Below are positions 25,972 through 34,225 of a DNA stretch of 64,000 nt, in pieces (positions within the stretch are counted from its first letter, which is position 1; each line of letters opens with the position of its first letter). The position numbers and the translations under genes were made by a program. Source of the stretch: Brucella pseudogrignonensis (GTDB lineage Bacteria; Pseudomonadota; Alphaproteobacteria; Rhizobiales; Rhizobiaceae). The stretch is taken from assembly GCF_032190615.1 (NCBI RefSeq), contig NZ_JAVLAT010000002.1:541001-605000 (forward strand), written 5' to 3'. The notes beneath the pieces were generated by a model. That model made no database searches. It saw only the letters and a program-made list of their open reading frames with translations, and was not told the DNA's origin.

Positions 25972-26890
25972 CGATGAGATCCTCTTCCTGATTGACCGGA
26001 TCGCCAACCTTGACTGTAAAGTGAATGCCGGACTTGCCGAGCGTGCATTTGAAAAGCTGCTGATCGCCAGCGCGCAGACGTACCTGTTCCATGGCGTCCA
26101 TCGGGAGCTTCAGAACCTGACCGATTTCAAGCTTTGAAAGAGCGTCGAGCGTCAGGCTTCCCTGCTGAATGAAGGCTTCCAGCTCGATCCGTGCGCGGCT
26201 GACTTCGCTGCGCATTCTTTTGCTCCAGGCAGGATCTGCCTGATCCATCGGACGGCGCAGGAATGCAGCCACGGCATCTTGCATTGGCTTGTGCGTGCTG
26301 CGGGGCAGAAGAAGATGCACAGCCCCTGTCTTGCCTGCCGCGACCACATCAATCCGGCAAACGAAGAGGCGCGAACGCTCGAATTCCTCGCTATTGAACT
26401 CAGCCGCGTCAGTGCATTCGCCTGCAGCAAACAGCGCCTGGGCGGTGTTTGAGAAAACCTGATCGAGCGCTGCAGCCATGTGGGATATCAGCAGGTTCGA
26501 TATTTTGCGCTCCAGCAGACCGAAAGGGCGTTCCAGATCGAAGCTTCCAAGATTTCCCTGTGCACCAAACATGGCTTCAATCACGGAAAATACCAGTGTC
26601 GCATCAGCGGTTACATAGAGCGTGCAACCCCAGCGATCGGCTTTAAGCGGCGCGATAATCGCAGCCTTGTCCATGATGGCATTGAATGCCGCATCGTCCG
26701 CAGCCTCAACCTGGCCTGCTTCCGCATCAAATGCAGCAGCACTGCCCTGTTTGAGACGACCGCAAAAATGGGTGGATGCATCCTTGAACACATGCGCAAG
26801 CGACTTCAGATCGTCGCCCGACAATCCTGCCGCCCGCAACAGATTTTCAGCGAGCACGTCGTTTTTGCGGTTCTGGCCCAGAGTGGTCAT
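25952..26890 (-). CDS. fliM: Flagellar motor switch protein FliM
   Basis: C-ring protein that binds CheY-P and FliG. About 312 residues. The middle CheC-like domain includes LERPFGLLERKISNLLISHMAAALDQVF and the C-terminal SpoA domain LSKLEIGQVLKLPMDAMEQVRLRAGDQQLFKCTLGKSG. The usual CheY-binding LSQ(D/A)EID peptide is not evident at the N-terminus (NDVLAENLLRAAG instead), as in divergent rhizobial FliM. I placed the start at 26890, right after the motA stop, rather than inside motA. Confidence 0.9.
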   Translation of the reverse strand: MTTLGQNRKNDVLAENLLRAAGLSGDDLKSLAHVFKDASTHFCGRLKQGSAAAFDAEAGQVEAADDAAFNAIMDKAAIIAPLKADRWGCTLYVTADATLVFSVIEAMFGAQGNLGSFDLERPFGLLERKISNLLISHMAAALDQVFSNTAQALFAAGECTDAAEFNSEEFERSRLFVCRIDVVAAGKTGAVHLLLPRSTHKPMQDAVAAFLRRPMDQADPAWSKRMRSEVSRARIELEAFIQQGSLTLDALSKLEIGQVLKLPMDAMEQVRLRAGDQQLFKCTLGKSGIHFTVKVGDPVNQEEDLIDELVAG

Positions 26891-26891
26891 A

Positions 26892-27764
26892 TCAGGCTGC
26901 CTGCTGGATCGGCGTTGTCGCCATGGTTTCCTGCTCGACAACGTCGATACTTGGACGTTCATAAGCGGAGATCGTCTTGCGGCCGTATTCAACGGCGATC
27001 TGCGGCAGCGAACCATTCATATATGCAAGCAGGGTCTGCTTGACGACGGTGTAAAGACGGTTGTTCTTATCACGCGTCGACTTGATCTTGGTAGCAATCG
27101 GACCAACGACACCATAGGAAAAGAAGATACCTGCGAAAGTACCAACAAGGGCCGCACCAATCAGATGGCCGAGCACTTCCGGGGACTGGTTGAGCGCACC
27201 CATCGCTTTAATAACACCAAGAACAGCCGCGACGATGCCGAGGGCAGGCAGCGCTTCGGAAATGCTGACCATCGCCTGATAAGGCTTGAGCTTGTCGCGC
27301 GAAAGCGTGTGGATTTCTTCATCCATAAGCGCTTCGATTTCATGCGAACGAACATTGCCAACGATGATGAGGCGGCAATAATCGCAGATGAAGTGGATGA
27401 GGTCGTCTTTTTTCAGGATGTTCGGATATGCCTGAAAGATCGAGGATTCTTTGGGGTTGTCGATATGGACTTCCACCTCGTTGCGCGACTTGGCGCGCAG
27501 CTCACGCATCAGGCTATAAAGCAAGCCGAGAAGATCGAGATAATCACGCTGCTTGGGCACTGCATTGGTGAAGGCCTCAACGCACGCCTTGCCCGTATCT
27601 TTCACAAGTGAAAACGGGTTGGCGATGAAGAATGTGCCAAGGGCTGCGCCCAGAATAATGACGAATTCCCACGGCTGAACAAGCACGCCGACGTGACCGC
27701 CCATGGCGATGAAACCGCCGAGCATACAGCCCAGTGTGATGGCGAGGCCGATGAGAATACCCAA
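26892..27764 (-). CDS. motA: Flagellar motor stator protein MotA
   Basis: Proton-channel stator subunit, 290 residues, four membrane helices. [24 protein letters not shown] is the classic first helix; the large cytoplasmic loop contains the charged torque-generating region, and [15 protein letters not shown] and [15 protein letters not shown] are helices 3 and 4. Start is TTG at 27764, supported by GGGAG upstream and by alignment with MotA. It heads the minus-strand operon and is preceded by the motif at 27817-27831. Confidence 0.95.
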   Translation of the reverse strand: MGILIGLAITLGCMLGGFIAMGGHVGVLVQPWEFVIILGAALGTFFIANPFSLVKDTGKACVEAFTNAVPKQRDYLDLLGLLYSLMRELRAKSRNEVEVHIDNPKESSIFQAYPNILKKDDLIHFICDYCRLIIVGNVRSHEIEALMDEEIHTLSRDKLKPYQAMVSISEALPALGIVAAVLGVIKAMGALNQSPEVLGHLIGAALVGTFAGIFFSYGVVGPIATKIKSTRDKNNRLYTVVKQTLLAYMNGSLPQIAVEYGRKTISAYERPSIDVVEQETMATTPIQQAA

Positions 27765-27816
27765 AGCGCAAGACTCCCGTTGGTTCGAAGTTGTTCTTAC
27801 ACTGTAGGGAATGCGC

Positions 27817-27831
27817 CTTGCGCGAAGCTTG
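27817..27831 (-). promoter_or_regulatory. Candidate FtcR box before motA
   Basis: Reads CAAGCTTCGCGCAAG on the minus strand, a direct repeat of CAAG at 11-bp spacing, 52 nt before the motA start codon. It is the best instance of a motif shared with six other flagellar promoters in this window. Confidence 0.55.
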
Positions 27832-27846
27832 TCGCATGACGCTAAG

Positions 27847-27889
27847 GCATAATTCCTTAAACTTAAATCAGTTTAAGGTAAAATTATGC
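27847..27889. repeat. Palindromic intergenic repeat, family B, copy 2
   Basis: Arms GCATAATT / AATTATGC and CCTTAAACTT / GTTTAAGG, matching the copy at 17002. Lies in the 309-bp divergent region between motA and the DUF1217 gene. Confidence 0.8.
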
Positions 27890-27905
27890 TGCAAATATAA
27901 AGTGT

Positions 27906-27944
27906 TAGAGCGCGTTTGGGTCTGATTGGATCAGGGTGGTGCTC
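27906..27944. repeat. TAGAGCGCGTTT-type repeat, family C, copy 1
   Basis: Begins TAGAGCGCGTTT and continues with TCTGATTGGATCAG, then decays; the cleaner copy is at 52786-52821. Typical of Brucella/Ochrobactrum intergenic DNA. Confidence 0.7.
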
Positions 27945-27961
27945 AAATCATTTGTTTTAAC

Positions 27962-28002
27962 GCGTCTTGTTCCAAAAACCTTACACCCTTTTGGGGATGC
28001 GC
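27962..28002. repeat. Palindromic repeat, family A, decayed copy 3
   Basis: Matches copies at 5751 and 15101 with several substitutions (inner arms CCAAAAA / TTTTGGGG) and a shortened left outer arm. It completes a B-C-A mosaic that fills most of the motA-DUF1217 gap. Confidence 0.7.
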
Positions 28003-28013
28003 TCCAAAATGCA

Positions 28014-28028
28014 TCAGCTTCGGACAAG
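28014..28028 (+). promoter_or_regulatory. Candidate FtcR box before the DUF1217 gene
   Basis: TCAGCTTCGGACAAG matches 11 of 15 positions of the motA element and lies 45 nt before the start codon of the first gene of the flgF operon. Confidence 0.5.
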
Positions 28029-28073
28029 CTTGAGACCGCATAAAGGATGTGAAAAATCGCAGGGGGTTCTCGC

Positions 28074-28862
28074 ATGGTCAACACGATGATGAGTTATCGG
28101 CTGATCGCGTCCGATATGACGCGGTCGTTGCAGCGCGTTTCGAAGGAACCGCTGGTCGAGCGAGAAACCGCCTATTACAAAGAGAATATCGGCAAGGTGA
28201 AATCCATTGATGATTTCATGTCCGATACCCGGCTTTATAACTACGCGATGAAGGCATTCGGCTTGGAAGACATGGCCTATGCCAAGGCATTCGTTCGCAA
28301 GATCCTGACCGAAGGCGTCAAAGATGATGACGCGATGGCGAACAAGCTGACCGACAAGCGGTATAAAGAATTTGCGACGACATTCGATTTTGCAGGCAAG
28401 GGTGAAAAAGCCACCGAAAGCACGGCTGCCCAGCAAGGTGTGATGGATAAATATATCCGTCAGACACTGGAGACCGAGGCTGGCAGCCAGAACGAGGGTG
28501 TCCGTCTGGCGCTCTATTTCGAGCGCAAGGCATCCACCATTACCAATGCATATGAAATCCTTGGCGATAAGGCATTGCTGACCGTTATGCAGACAACGTT
28601 TGGCTGGCCCTCGGTGATGTCGAATGCTGACATCGACAAGCAGGCCAAGATGATCGAGGCCAAGGTCGATTTCTCGAAAATGTCAGACCCTGACTATGTA
28701 TCGAAGATGATCTCGCGTTTCACAGCCATGTACGAAATGAACAATCCAACCACGAGCAGCCCGGCATCAATCGCCTCGCTGTTGCTCGGTGGCACGTCGT
28801 CGGTCGGCATATCGTCGAGCATTCTGACCACTTTGCAGAACTTCAAGCCGGGCGGACGCTGA
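28074..28862 (+). CDS. DUF1217 flagellar-operon protein
   Basis: 262-residue protein of the DUF1217 family, regularly found just before flgF in Hyphomicrobiales. Mostly helical, no signal peptide. N-terminal YYKENIGKVKSIDDFMSDTRLYNYAMKAFGLEDMAYAKAFVRKILTEGV is the family core and a second, similar helical unit follows (YFERKASTITNAYEILGDKALLTVMQTTFG). Its role in flagellum assembly is not established; export with rod proteins is possible since no Sec signal is seen. Four bases separate it from flgF. Confidence 0.85.
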   Translation: MVNTMMSYRLIASDMTRSLQRVSKEPLVERETAYYKENIGKVKSIDDFMSDTRLYNYAMKAFGLEDMAYAKAFVRKILTEGVKDDDAMANKLTDKRYKEFATTFDFAGKGEKATESTAAQQGVMDKYIRQTLETEAGSQNEGVRLALYFERKASTITNAYEILGDKALLTVMQTTFGWPSVMSNADIDKQAKMIEAKVDFSKMSDPDYVSKMISRFTAMYEMNNPTTSSPASIASLLLGGTSSVGISSSILTTLQNFKPGGR

Positions 28863-28865
28863 TCG

Positions 28866-29597
28866 ATGCAGAATAATTCCATCTATGTAGGTCTGTCTTC
28901 CCTCGTCACACTTGAACGGCGGATGGATGCCATTGCGCATAATGTGGCAAATATTTCGACGCCGGGCTTTCGCGGCGAAGGCACGAAATTCAATACAATC
29001 GTCTCGAACAAGGCCAGCGAAGACGTGAACTTCGCGACCGCAGGCAAGAGCTATATTCGCACAGAAGCAGGCTCAATGCTGGAAACCGGCAATCCTTTTG
29101 ATGTTGCCGTTAAGGGCGATGCTTGGATGTCGGTCAACACCCCGCAGGGTGTTGTCTATACCCGCGACGGCCGCATGAAGATGATGCCAACCGGCGAACT
29201 TGTGTCTGTCACAGGCAATTCGGTTCTGGATGTGGGCGGTGCGCCTATCGTTCTCAATCCGGATGGCGGCGCGCCGAAGATTTCCAGTGACGGTGCGGTC
29301 TACCAGAACGGCGCACAGATCGGTGCAATTGGCCTGTTCTCGATCCCAGCAGATGCCGATCTCAGCTATGCAGGCAATTCCGGTGTCGTGCCAAGCAAGC
29401 CTGCACAGGCTGTCGTTGACGATATGAGTGTCGGCGTTGTGCAGGGGATGATCGAAGGTTCCAATGTTGATGGCATGACGGAAATGACCCGTCTGATCAG
29501 CGTCAGCCGGGCTTTTGAGCAGGTGAATAATCTGCTTTCACAACAGGAAAGCACGGTGGCTGAAGCCATCAGGACGCTGGGCTCCAAAAACGGATGA
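28866..29597 (+). CDS. flgF: Flagellar basal-body rod protein FlgF
   Basis: Proximal rod protein, 243 residues. The N-terminal rod motif is LVTLERRMDAIAHNVANISTPGFRGEG and the C-terminal motif EGSNVDGMTEMTRLISVSRAFEQV; between them is the hook-basal-body beta domain (NPFDVAVKGDAWMSV, TRDGRMKM). Length fits FlgF rather than FlgG. Its stop overlaps the fliI start. Confidence 0.93.
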   Translation: MQNNSIYVGLSSLVTLERRMDAIAHNVANISTPGFRGEGTKFNTIVSNKASEDVNFATAGKSYIRTEAGSMLETGNPFDVAVKGDAWMSVNTPQGVVYTRDGRMKMMPTGELVSVTGNSVLDVGGAPIVLNPDGGAPKISSDGAVYQNGAQIGAIGLFSIPADADLSYAGNSGVVPSKPAQAVVDDMSVGVVQGMIEGSNVDGMTEMTRLISVSRAFEQVNNLLSQQESTVAEAIRTLGSKNG

Positions 29598-30943
29598 CGC
29601 CTGATTTACCGCTCGCGCGGCTCGCCGCCTTTGCACGCCAACAATCGATAGCGCCAAAGTCCCTGACAGGTATTGGCGGTACGGTGAGCGATGTGTCGCG
29701 TTCGGCGATTGCGGTACGGGGTCTGTCGCGCAATGCGCGTTTGGGTGATGCGGTGGCTATCCGTGCCGACAGTGGTCAGAGCCTAGCCGAGATCATTCGT
29801 GTGGCTGATCATCAGGTGCTGGTGAAACCTTTTGATGATCGCATAATTCCATCACTTGGCGCCGCTGTTTTTGAAGTAGGGCCGCTTCGCATTCGACCTG
29901 CGCCGGAATGGCGTGGCAGGGTCATCAATGCATTGGGCGAGGCGGTGGATGGAAAAGGCGCATTGCAACCCGGTTTGCGCCCCATGGCATCGGAAAACCT
30001 TGCGCCAGCCGCCTTGCGACGCGCACGCGTGGATCGCGGATTGCGGACCGGCGTCAATGTAATCGATATTTTCACGCCGCTCTGTTTTGGGCAGCGTATC
30101 GGCATTTTTGCAGGCTCAGGTGTAGGCAAATCCACCTTGCTCGCCATGATGACCCGCGCTGCCGATTTCGATACCGTCGTTCTGGCGCTGACCGGTGAAC
30201 GCGGTCGCGAAGTGCGCGAGATGCTCGAAGAGACCATGGCGGGGCATCTCGATAAAACGGTAACGGTGGTTGCGACGGGCGACGAAAGCCCGATGATGCG
30301 CCGCCTTGCTCCCAATACTGCAACAGCAATTGCCGAGTATTTCCGCGATCTTGGACAGAATGTCCTGCTGATTGTGGATTCCGTCACACGTTTTGCCCAT
30401 GCTGCGCGCGAGGTGGCTATTGCTGCGGAAGAACCGCCGGTATCGCGGGGTTATCCGCCAAGCGTGTTCAGTCAGTTACCGCGTTTGCTTGAGCGCGCCG
30501 GCCCCGGCATTACCGAGGCGGGTGGCAGTATCACGGGCATTTATTCGGTGCTGGTCGATGGCGATGATCACAATGATCCGGTTTCCGATACCATTCGCGG
30601 TACGCTCGATGGGCATATTGTTCTTGATCGCGCAATTGCGGCTCAGGGACGTTTTCCGGCGGTCGATATTCCTGCGTCGGTTTCACGACTGGCAAAACAT
30701 AACTGGACGCCAGAACAGCGCAAACTTGCCACCCAGCTGCGCAGTATGGTCGCCCGTTTTGAAGAGACGCGCGATCTGCGTGCGATTGGCGCCTATCAGA
30801 AAGGCAATGACGGATTGCTGGATCAGGCTGTCGATTTTGTTCCGCGCATTTATGATGCGCTGCAGCAGTCGCCCGAGACAGGCCTGTCGGCTGACCCTTA
30901 TCACGATCTTGCCGCGGCACTGCGCGGGGAAAAACAGGCATGA
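29594..30943 (+). CDS. fliI: Flagellum-specific ATPase FliI
   Basis: ATPase of the flagellar type III export machine, related to F1-beta. 449 residues with Walker A GSGVGKST, Walker B LLIVDSVTRFAHAAREVA and the signature SRGYPPSVFSQLPRLLERAG. Works with FliH (candidate at 41019) and FliJ (candidate at 55830). Overlaps flgF and the next gene by 4 bp each. Confidence 0.97.
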   Translation: MTPDLPLARLAAFARQQSIAPKSLTGIGGTVSDVSRSAIAVRGLSRNARLGDAVAIRADSGQSLAEIIRVADHQVLVKPFDDRIIPSLGAAVFEVGPLRIRPAPEWRGRVINALGEAVDGKGALQPGLRPMASENLAPAALRRARVDRGLRTGVNVIDIFTPLCFGQRIGIFAGSGVGKSTLLAMMTRAADFDTVVLALTGERGREVREMLEETMAGHLDKTVTVVATGDESPMMRRLAPNTATAIAEYFRDLGQNVLLIVDSVTRFAHAAREVAIAAEEPPVSRGYPPSVFSQLPRLLERAGPGITEAGGSITGIYSVLVDGDDHNDPVSDTIRGTLDGHIVLDRAIAAQGRFPAVDIPASVSRLAKHNWTPEQRKLATQLRSMVARFEETRDLRAIGAYQKGNDGLLDQAVDFVPRIYDALQQSPETGLSADPYHDLAAALRGEKQA

Positions 30944-31554
30944 AGAACATGAAGACGGGTTCGCGCAAAACCATGGAAGAGGCCATTCTCGCTGATCTGG
31001 CAGCAGAGGTGGAAGCCGCGACTGTGAGCGAAACCAAAAAGCCGCAAAGTCAGGTTGACCGCTATCTCAAGATTGCAGCAATCACACTTGCTGTTGGCTG
31101 TGCGATGCTTCCCTTCGTCACCTATTTGCAACGTGTCGATCTGAGCCCGGATAAGAAGGCCGACAGCAAGATTGTTGATCCGCTTGACCGCTCCGAGCAG
31201 AAGACCGTGCGTCATTTTCCGTCCTTCCGCCCGAATGATCAGGTCGCCCCGAGCGAGGATATCGACACCACCACGACTGGTTCGGTCATGTCGAACGGCA
31301 AAGGCTTGCCGGGAACAGGAGCGGGTAATGGCGGTAAAAGCGGCGAGGGGCAGGCATTGCCAAAGCCGGTATTCGCATTGCGCGAAGTGGTCGGCGGTAT
31401 GGCGATGATCGAAGATACGTCGGGCTATTGGTTCGTCGAAAAGGGGTCGCTCCTTCCCGACGGCAGCCATCTGGTTTCTATCGGTCGCGGCAATCAGGCC
31501 GGTACGTGGAAGCTGACGACATCATCCGGCGATGTGATTGAAATGCGCAGATGA
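30940..31554 (+). CDS. Unknown membrane-anchored flagellar-operon protein
   Basis: 204 residues. One membrane helix at ~48-65 (IAAITLAVGCAMLPFVTYL) follows a charged cytoplasmic N-terminus; then a disordered Asp/Ser/Gly-rich linker, and a compact C-terminal domain with LREVVGGMAMIEDTSGYWFVEKGSLLPDGSHLVSIGRGNQAGTWKLTTSSGDVIEMR, two short beta repeats. Similar proteins follow fliI in other rhizobia. Translational coupling to fliI (4-bp overlap) argues for a flagellar role; the biochemical function is unknown. Confidence 0.7.
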   Translation: MKNMKTGSRKTMEEAILADLAAEVEAATVSETKKPQSQVDRYLKIAAITLAVGCAMLPFVTYLQRVDLSPDKKADSKIVDPLDRSEQKTVRHFPSFRPNDQVAPSEDIDTTTTGSVMSNGKGLPGTGAGNGGKSGEGQALPKPVFALREVVGGMAMIEDTSGYWFVEKGSLLPDGSHLVSIGRGNQAGTWKLTTSSGDVIEMRR

Positions 31555-31720
31555 GGCCATGAGCTGACCTTTATGAAGCTTGCATCAGTCCGGCTTGCAA
31601 ACAGTTTGGTTCATTTTTCAGAATCAAAACCACTGCTAATATAAGTATCTGATTTAAATATATTTTATGAGCGTTATCCGCATGTTGGAATGCTCTACCT
31701 TTGCTAAACCTTGCTCCACG

Positions 31721-31735
31721 CAAGCTTGACGCAAG
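31721..31735 (+). promoter_or_regulatory. Candidate FtcR box before flgB
   Basis: CAAGCTTGACGCAAG, 13 of 15 positions as in the motA element, 42 nt before the flgB start. The 223-bp gap after the fliI-linked gene is AT-rich and probably holds the flgB promoter. Confidence 0.55.
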
Positions 31736-31777
31736 TTCCGGCCTTTAAGTTAACGAAAGGTAAAGGCGGGAATCTCA

Positions 31778-32158
31778 ATGAGCTCCATTCATCTTTTCGA
31801 TTTGGCTTCAAGGCAGGCGCAGTGGTTGTCGGTACGACAGGCCACGGTTGCGGGCAATGTCGCCAATGCGAATACGCCAGATTTCCGGGCGCGCGACGTT
31901 CAGCCCTTCGCTGATGTGCTGGACAAGACCCAGCTCACCATGGCTGCAACAAGTCCGCAGCATCTGGAAGTCGAGGCGAATGGCATCGTAGGCACCCGGC
32001 TGCGCCCGGAGGATATCACCGAGCAGACCCATTCGGGCAATACGGTCGATGTCGAGCGGGAAATGATGAAGGCGGGCGAGATTTCGCGTGAGTATTCGCT
32101 CAACACCAGCATCGTCAAAGCGTTTCACCGCATGATGCTGTCTGTGGCGAAAGGGTAA
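31778..32158 (+). CDS. flgB: Flagellar basal-body rod protein FlgB
   Basis: Proximal rod protein, 126 residues, with the FlgB-type opening LFDLASRQAQWLSVRQATVAGNVANANTPDFRARDVQPF and closing helix NTVDVEREMMKAGEISREYSLNTSIVKAFHRMM. First gene of a long operon; AAAGG and GGGAA precede the ATG. Confidence 0.95.
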   Translation: MSSIHLFDLASRQAQWLSVRQATVAGNVANANTPDFRARDVQPFADVLDKTQLTMAATSPQHLEVEANGIVGTRLRPEDITEQTHSGNTVDVEREMMKAGEISREYSLNTSIVKAFHRMMLSVAKG

Positions 32159-32161
32159 GCC

Positions 32162-32581
32162 ATGTCGGATGCCTTGCAAAATACCCTCAAGATTGCAGCG
32201 TCGGGGCTTTCGGCTCAGTCGACCCGTTTGCGCATCGTTTCTGAAAACCTCGCCAATGCGCAGGCGACTGCCAAGACTGCCGATGCCGATCCTTACCGCC
32301 GCAAGACTGTATCCTTCCGCACGGAAGTCGAGCAGGGCACAGGCGCTGCCGAAGTCAGAGTTGCTGAAGTCGGCAAGGATACCTCGGCCTTTATCGAACA
32401 ATATGACCCAAGCCATCCGGCAGCGGATGCGCGTGGCTATGTGAAATATCCAAACGTCAACATGGTCGTCGAAATGGCAGACATGCGTGAAGCCAACCGT
32501 TCTTACGAAGCCAATTTGCAGGTCGTCAAACAGGCCCGCGAGCTGATTTCAATGACCATCGATCTCCTGAGGAGCACATAA
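32162..32581 (+). CDS. flgC: Flagellar basal-body rod protein FlgC
   Basis: Rod protein, 139 residues. N-terminal [27 protein letters not shown] and C-terminal [34 protein letters not shown] are the FlgC hallmarks. Three bases after flgB; its stop overlaps the fliE start. Confidence 0.95.
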   Translation: MSDALQNTLKIAASGLSAQSTRLRIVSENLANAQATAKTADADPYRRKTVSFRTEVEQGTGAAEVRVAEVGKDTSAFIEQYDPSHPAADARGYVKYPNVNMVVEMADMREANRSYEANLQVVKQARELISMTIDLLRST

Positions 32582-32916
32582 TGTACGACTCAATCATGAG
32601 TGTTTCGGCGCGCAACGCCCTGTCGCGTCTTTCTGAAACGGTTGCTGAAAAGAGCGTCGGCTCGACCACGGCTCCGCAGGCTATTCCAACGACGCCCGGT
32701 GCTTCCTTCGGGGAAGTGCTGTCGCAGATGACGGATTCCGTTGGTCAGAAGCTGCAGGCAGCGGAAGCCAACTCGATCCAGGGCATCAAAGGCGATGCGC
32801 CGCTGCGTGATGTGGTCAGTTCCGTTATGGAGGCCGAGCAGTCGCTTCAGACGGCAATCGCGATCCGCGACAAGATCGTGCAGGCCTATCTCGAAATCAG
32901 CCGTATGCCGGTCTGA
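32581..32916 (+). CDS. fliE: Flagellar hook-basal body protein FliE
   Basis: Adapter joining the MS ring to the rod, 111 residues. [25 protein letters not shown] and [31 protein letters not shown] are typical of FliE. Overlaps flgC by one base. Confidence 0.93.
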   Translation: MYDSIMSVSARNALSRLSETVAEKSVGSTTAPQAIPTTPGASFGEVLSQMTDSVGQKLQAAEANSIQGIKGDAPLRDVVSSVMEAEQSLQTAIAIRDKIVQAYLEISRMPV

Positions 32917-32942
32917 GTGCTCTCACTGAATAAGGACCCGCT

Positions 32943-33731
32943 ATGAAAGCCCTGACGATTGCCGCAACCGGTATGAACGCCCAGCAGCTCAATCTGGAAG
33001 TGATTGCCAACAACATCGCCAATATCAATACGACAGGCTTCAAGCGTGCCCGCGCCGAGTTTTCCGATCTTCTCTATCAATCGGAACGGACCGCCGGCGT
33101 GCCAAATCAGGCCAATCAGGCAATTGTTCCCGAAGGCGCGCTGGTCGGGCTTGGTGTTCAGACAGCGGCTGTGCGCAATCTGCATATTCAGGGCAGCTTC
33201 AATCAAACCGGCAATCCCTATGACGTGGCGCTGACGGGTCGCGGCTGGTTCCAGATCCAGAGCCCAACGGGCGAAACGCTTTACACGCGCGCTGGCGCAT
33301 TTAACAAGAATGCCGACGGCCAGCTGGTAACGCTCGATGGTAATCCGGTCGAACCTGCGATCACCATTCCACCTGACGCCATTGAGGTCACGGTTACAGA
33401 GACCGGTCAGGTTTTTGCCAAGCTGCAGGATCAGGTCAACCAGGTCGATCTCGGTCAGCTGACACTTGCCAACTTCACCAATGAAGCGGGTCTGGAGCCA
33501 CTGGGCGGCAATCTCTACCGCGAAACGGAAGCTTCTGGCGGCCCGTTGGTCGGCGTCCCGGGTGATCCGGGCTATGGCGCGATCAAGCAGGGTTATCTCG
33601 AAGCATCGAACGTCGATCCGGTGAAGGAAATCACCGATCTGATTACGGCACAGCGTGCCTATGAAATGAACTCCAAGGTCATTCAGGCAGCTGACGAAAT
33701 GGCCGCGACTGTATCGAAGAATCTGCGCTGA
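32943..33731 (+). CDS. flgG: Flagellar distal rod protein FlgG
   Basis: Distal rod protein, 262 residues, the standard size. [41 protein letters not shown] at the start and [38 protein letters not shown] at the end match FlgG closely. Confidence 0.97.
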   Translation: MKALTIAATGMNAQQLNLEVIANNIANINTTGFKRARAEFSDLLYQSERTAGVPNQANQAIVPEGALVGLGVQTAAVRNLHIQGSFNQTGNPYDVALTGRGWFQIQSPTGETLYTRAGAFNKNADGQLVTLDGNPVEPAITIPPDAIEVTVTETGQVFAKLQDQVNQVDLGQLTLANFTNEAGLEPLGGNLYRETEASGGPLVGVPGDPGYGAIKQGYLEASNVDPVKEITDLITAQRAYEMNSKVIQAADEMAATVSKNLR

Positions 33732-33742
33732 CGGTGAGAGCG

Positions 33743-34225
33743 ATGATATACGCGAAGGCATATTCCCGGAAATTAAGGCTCGCATTTGCTGCAGGCCTGT
33801 TTCTGTCCGCATGCTGGGGTGCCAACGCCGCCGAGCATATGGCTTTCTTCGTGCCTTCGGCGACAGTGTATCCCGGACAGGTTGTAAGTGACGTTTCATT
33901 GGTCGAAAAGAAATTTTACATCAGTCGGCCGGCGGCAACGCAATATGTCCTTTCACCAGATCAGGTCACAGGCAAAGTGGCACGTAAAACCTTGTTGTCC
34001 GGCAAACCTATTCTTATGGCGGCACTTTCTGAGCCTTCGCTGGTTACGCGCGGCGTACCCGCTTCGATGGTTTTTACATCTGGCCCTTTGACAATTACTG
34101 CCACAGGTATGCCGCTTGAATCTGGCGCGGTGGGAGACTTCATAAAAATTCGTAATATGGATAGCGGCATTATCGTATCAGGAACAGTGTTGGCTGACGG
34201 TCGTATTCAGGTGGGTATGCAGTGA
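33743..34225 (+). CDS. flgA: Flagellar P-ring assembly chaperone FlgA
   Basis: Periplasmic chaperone for FlgI, here a short form (160 residues) as in rhizobia. Signal peptide around LRLAFAAGLFLSACWGANA; the SAF-type domain includes VPSATVYPGQVVSDVSLVEKKFY and SGPLTITATGMPLESGAVGDFIKIRN. I prefer ATG 33743, with GGTGAG five bases before it, to GTG 33734. Confidence 0.9.
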   Translation: MIYAKAYSRKLRLAFAAGLFLSACWGANAAEHMAFFVPSATVYPGQVVSDVSLVEKKFYISRPAATQYVLSPDQVTGKVARKTLLSGKPILMAALSEPSLVTRGVPASMVFTSGPLTITATGMPLESGAVGDFIKIRNMDSGIIVSGTVLADGRIQVGMQ

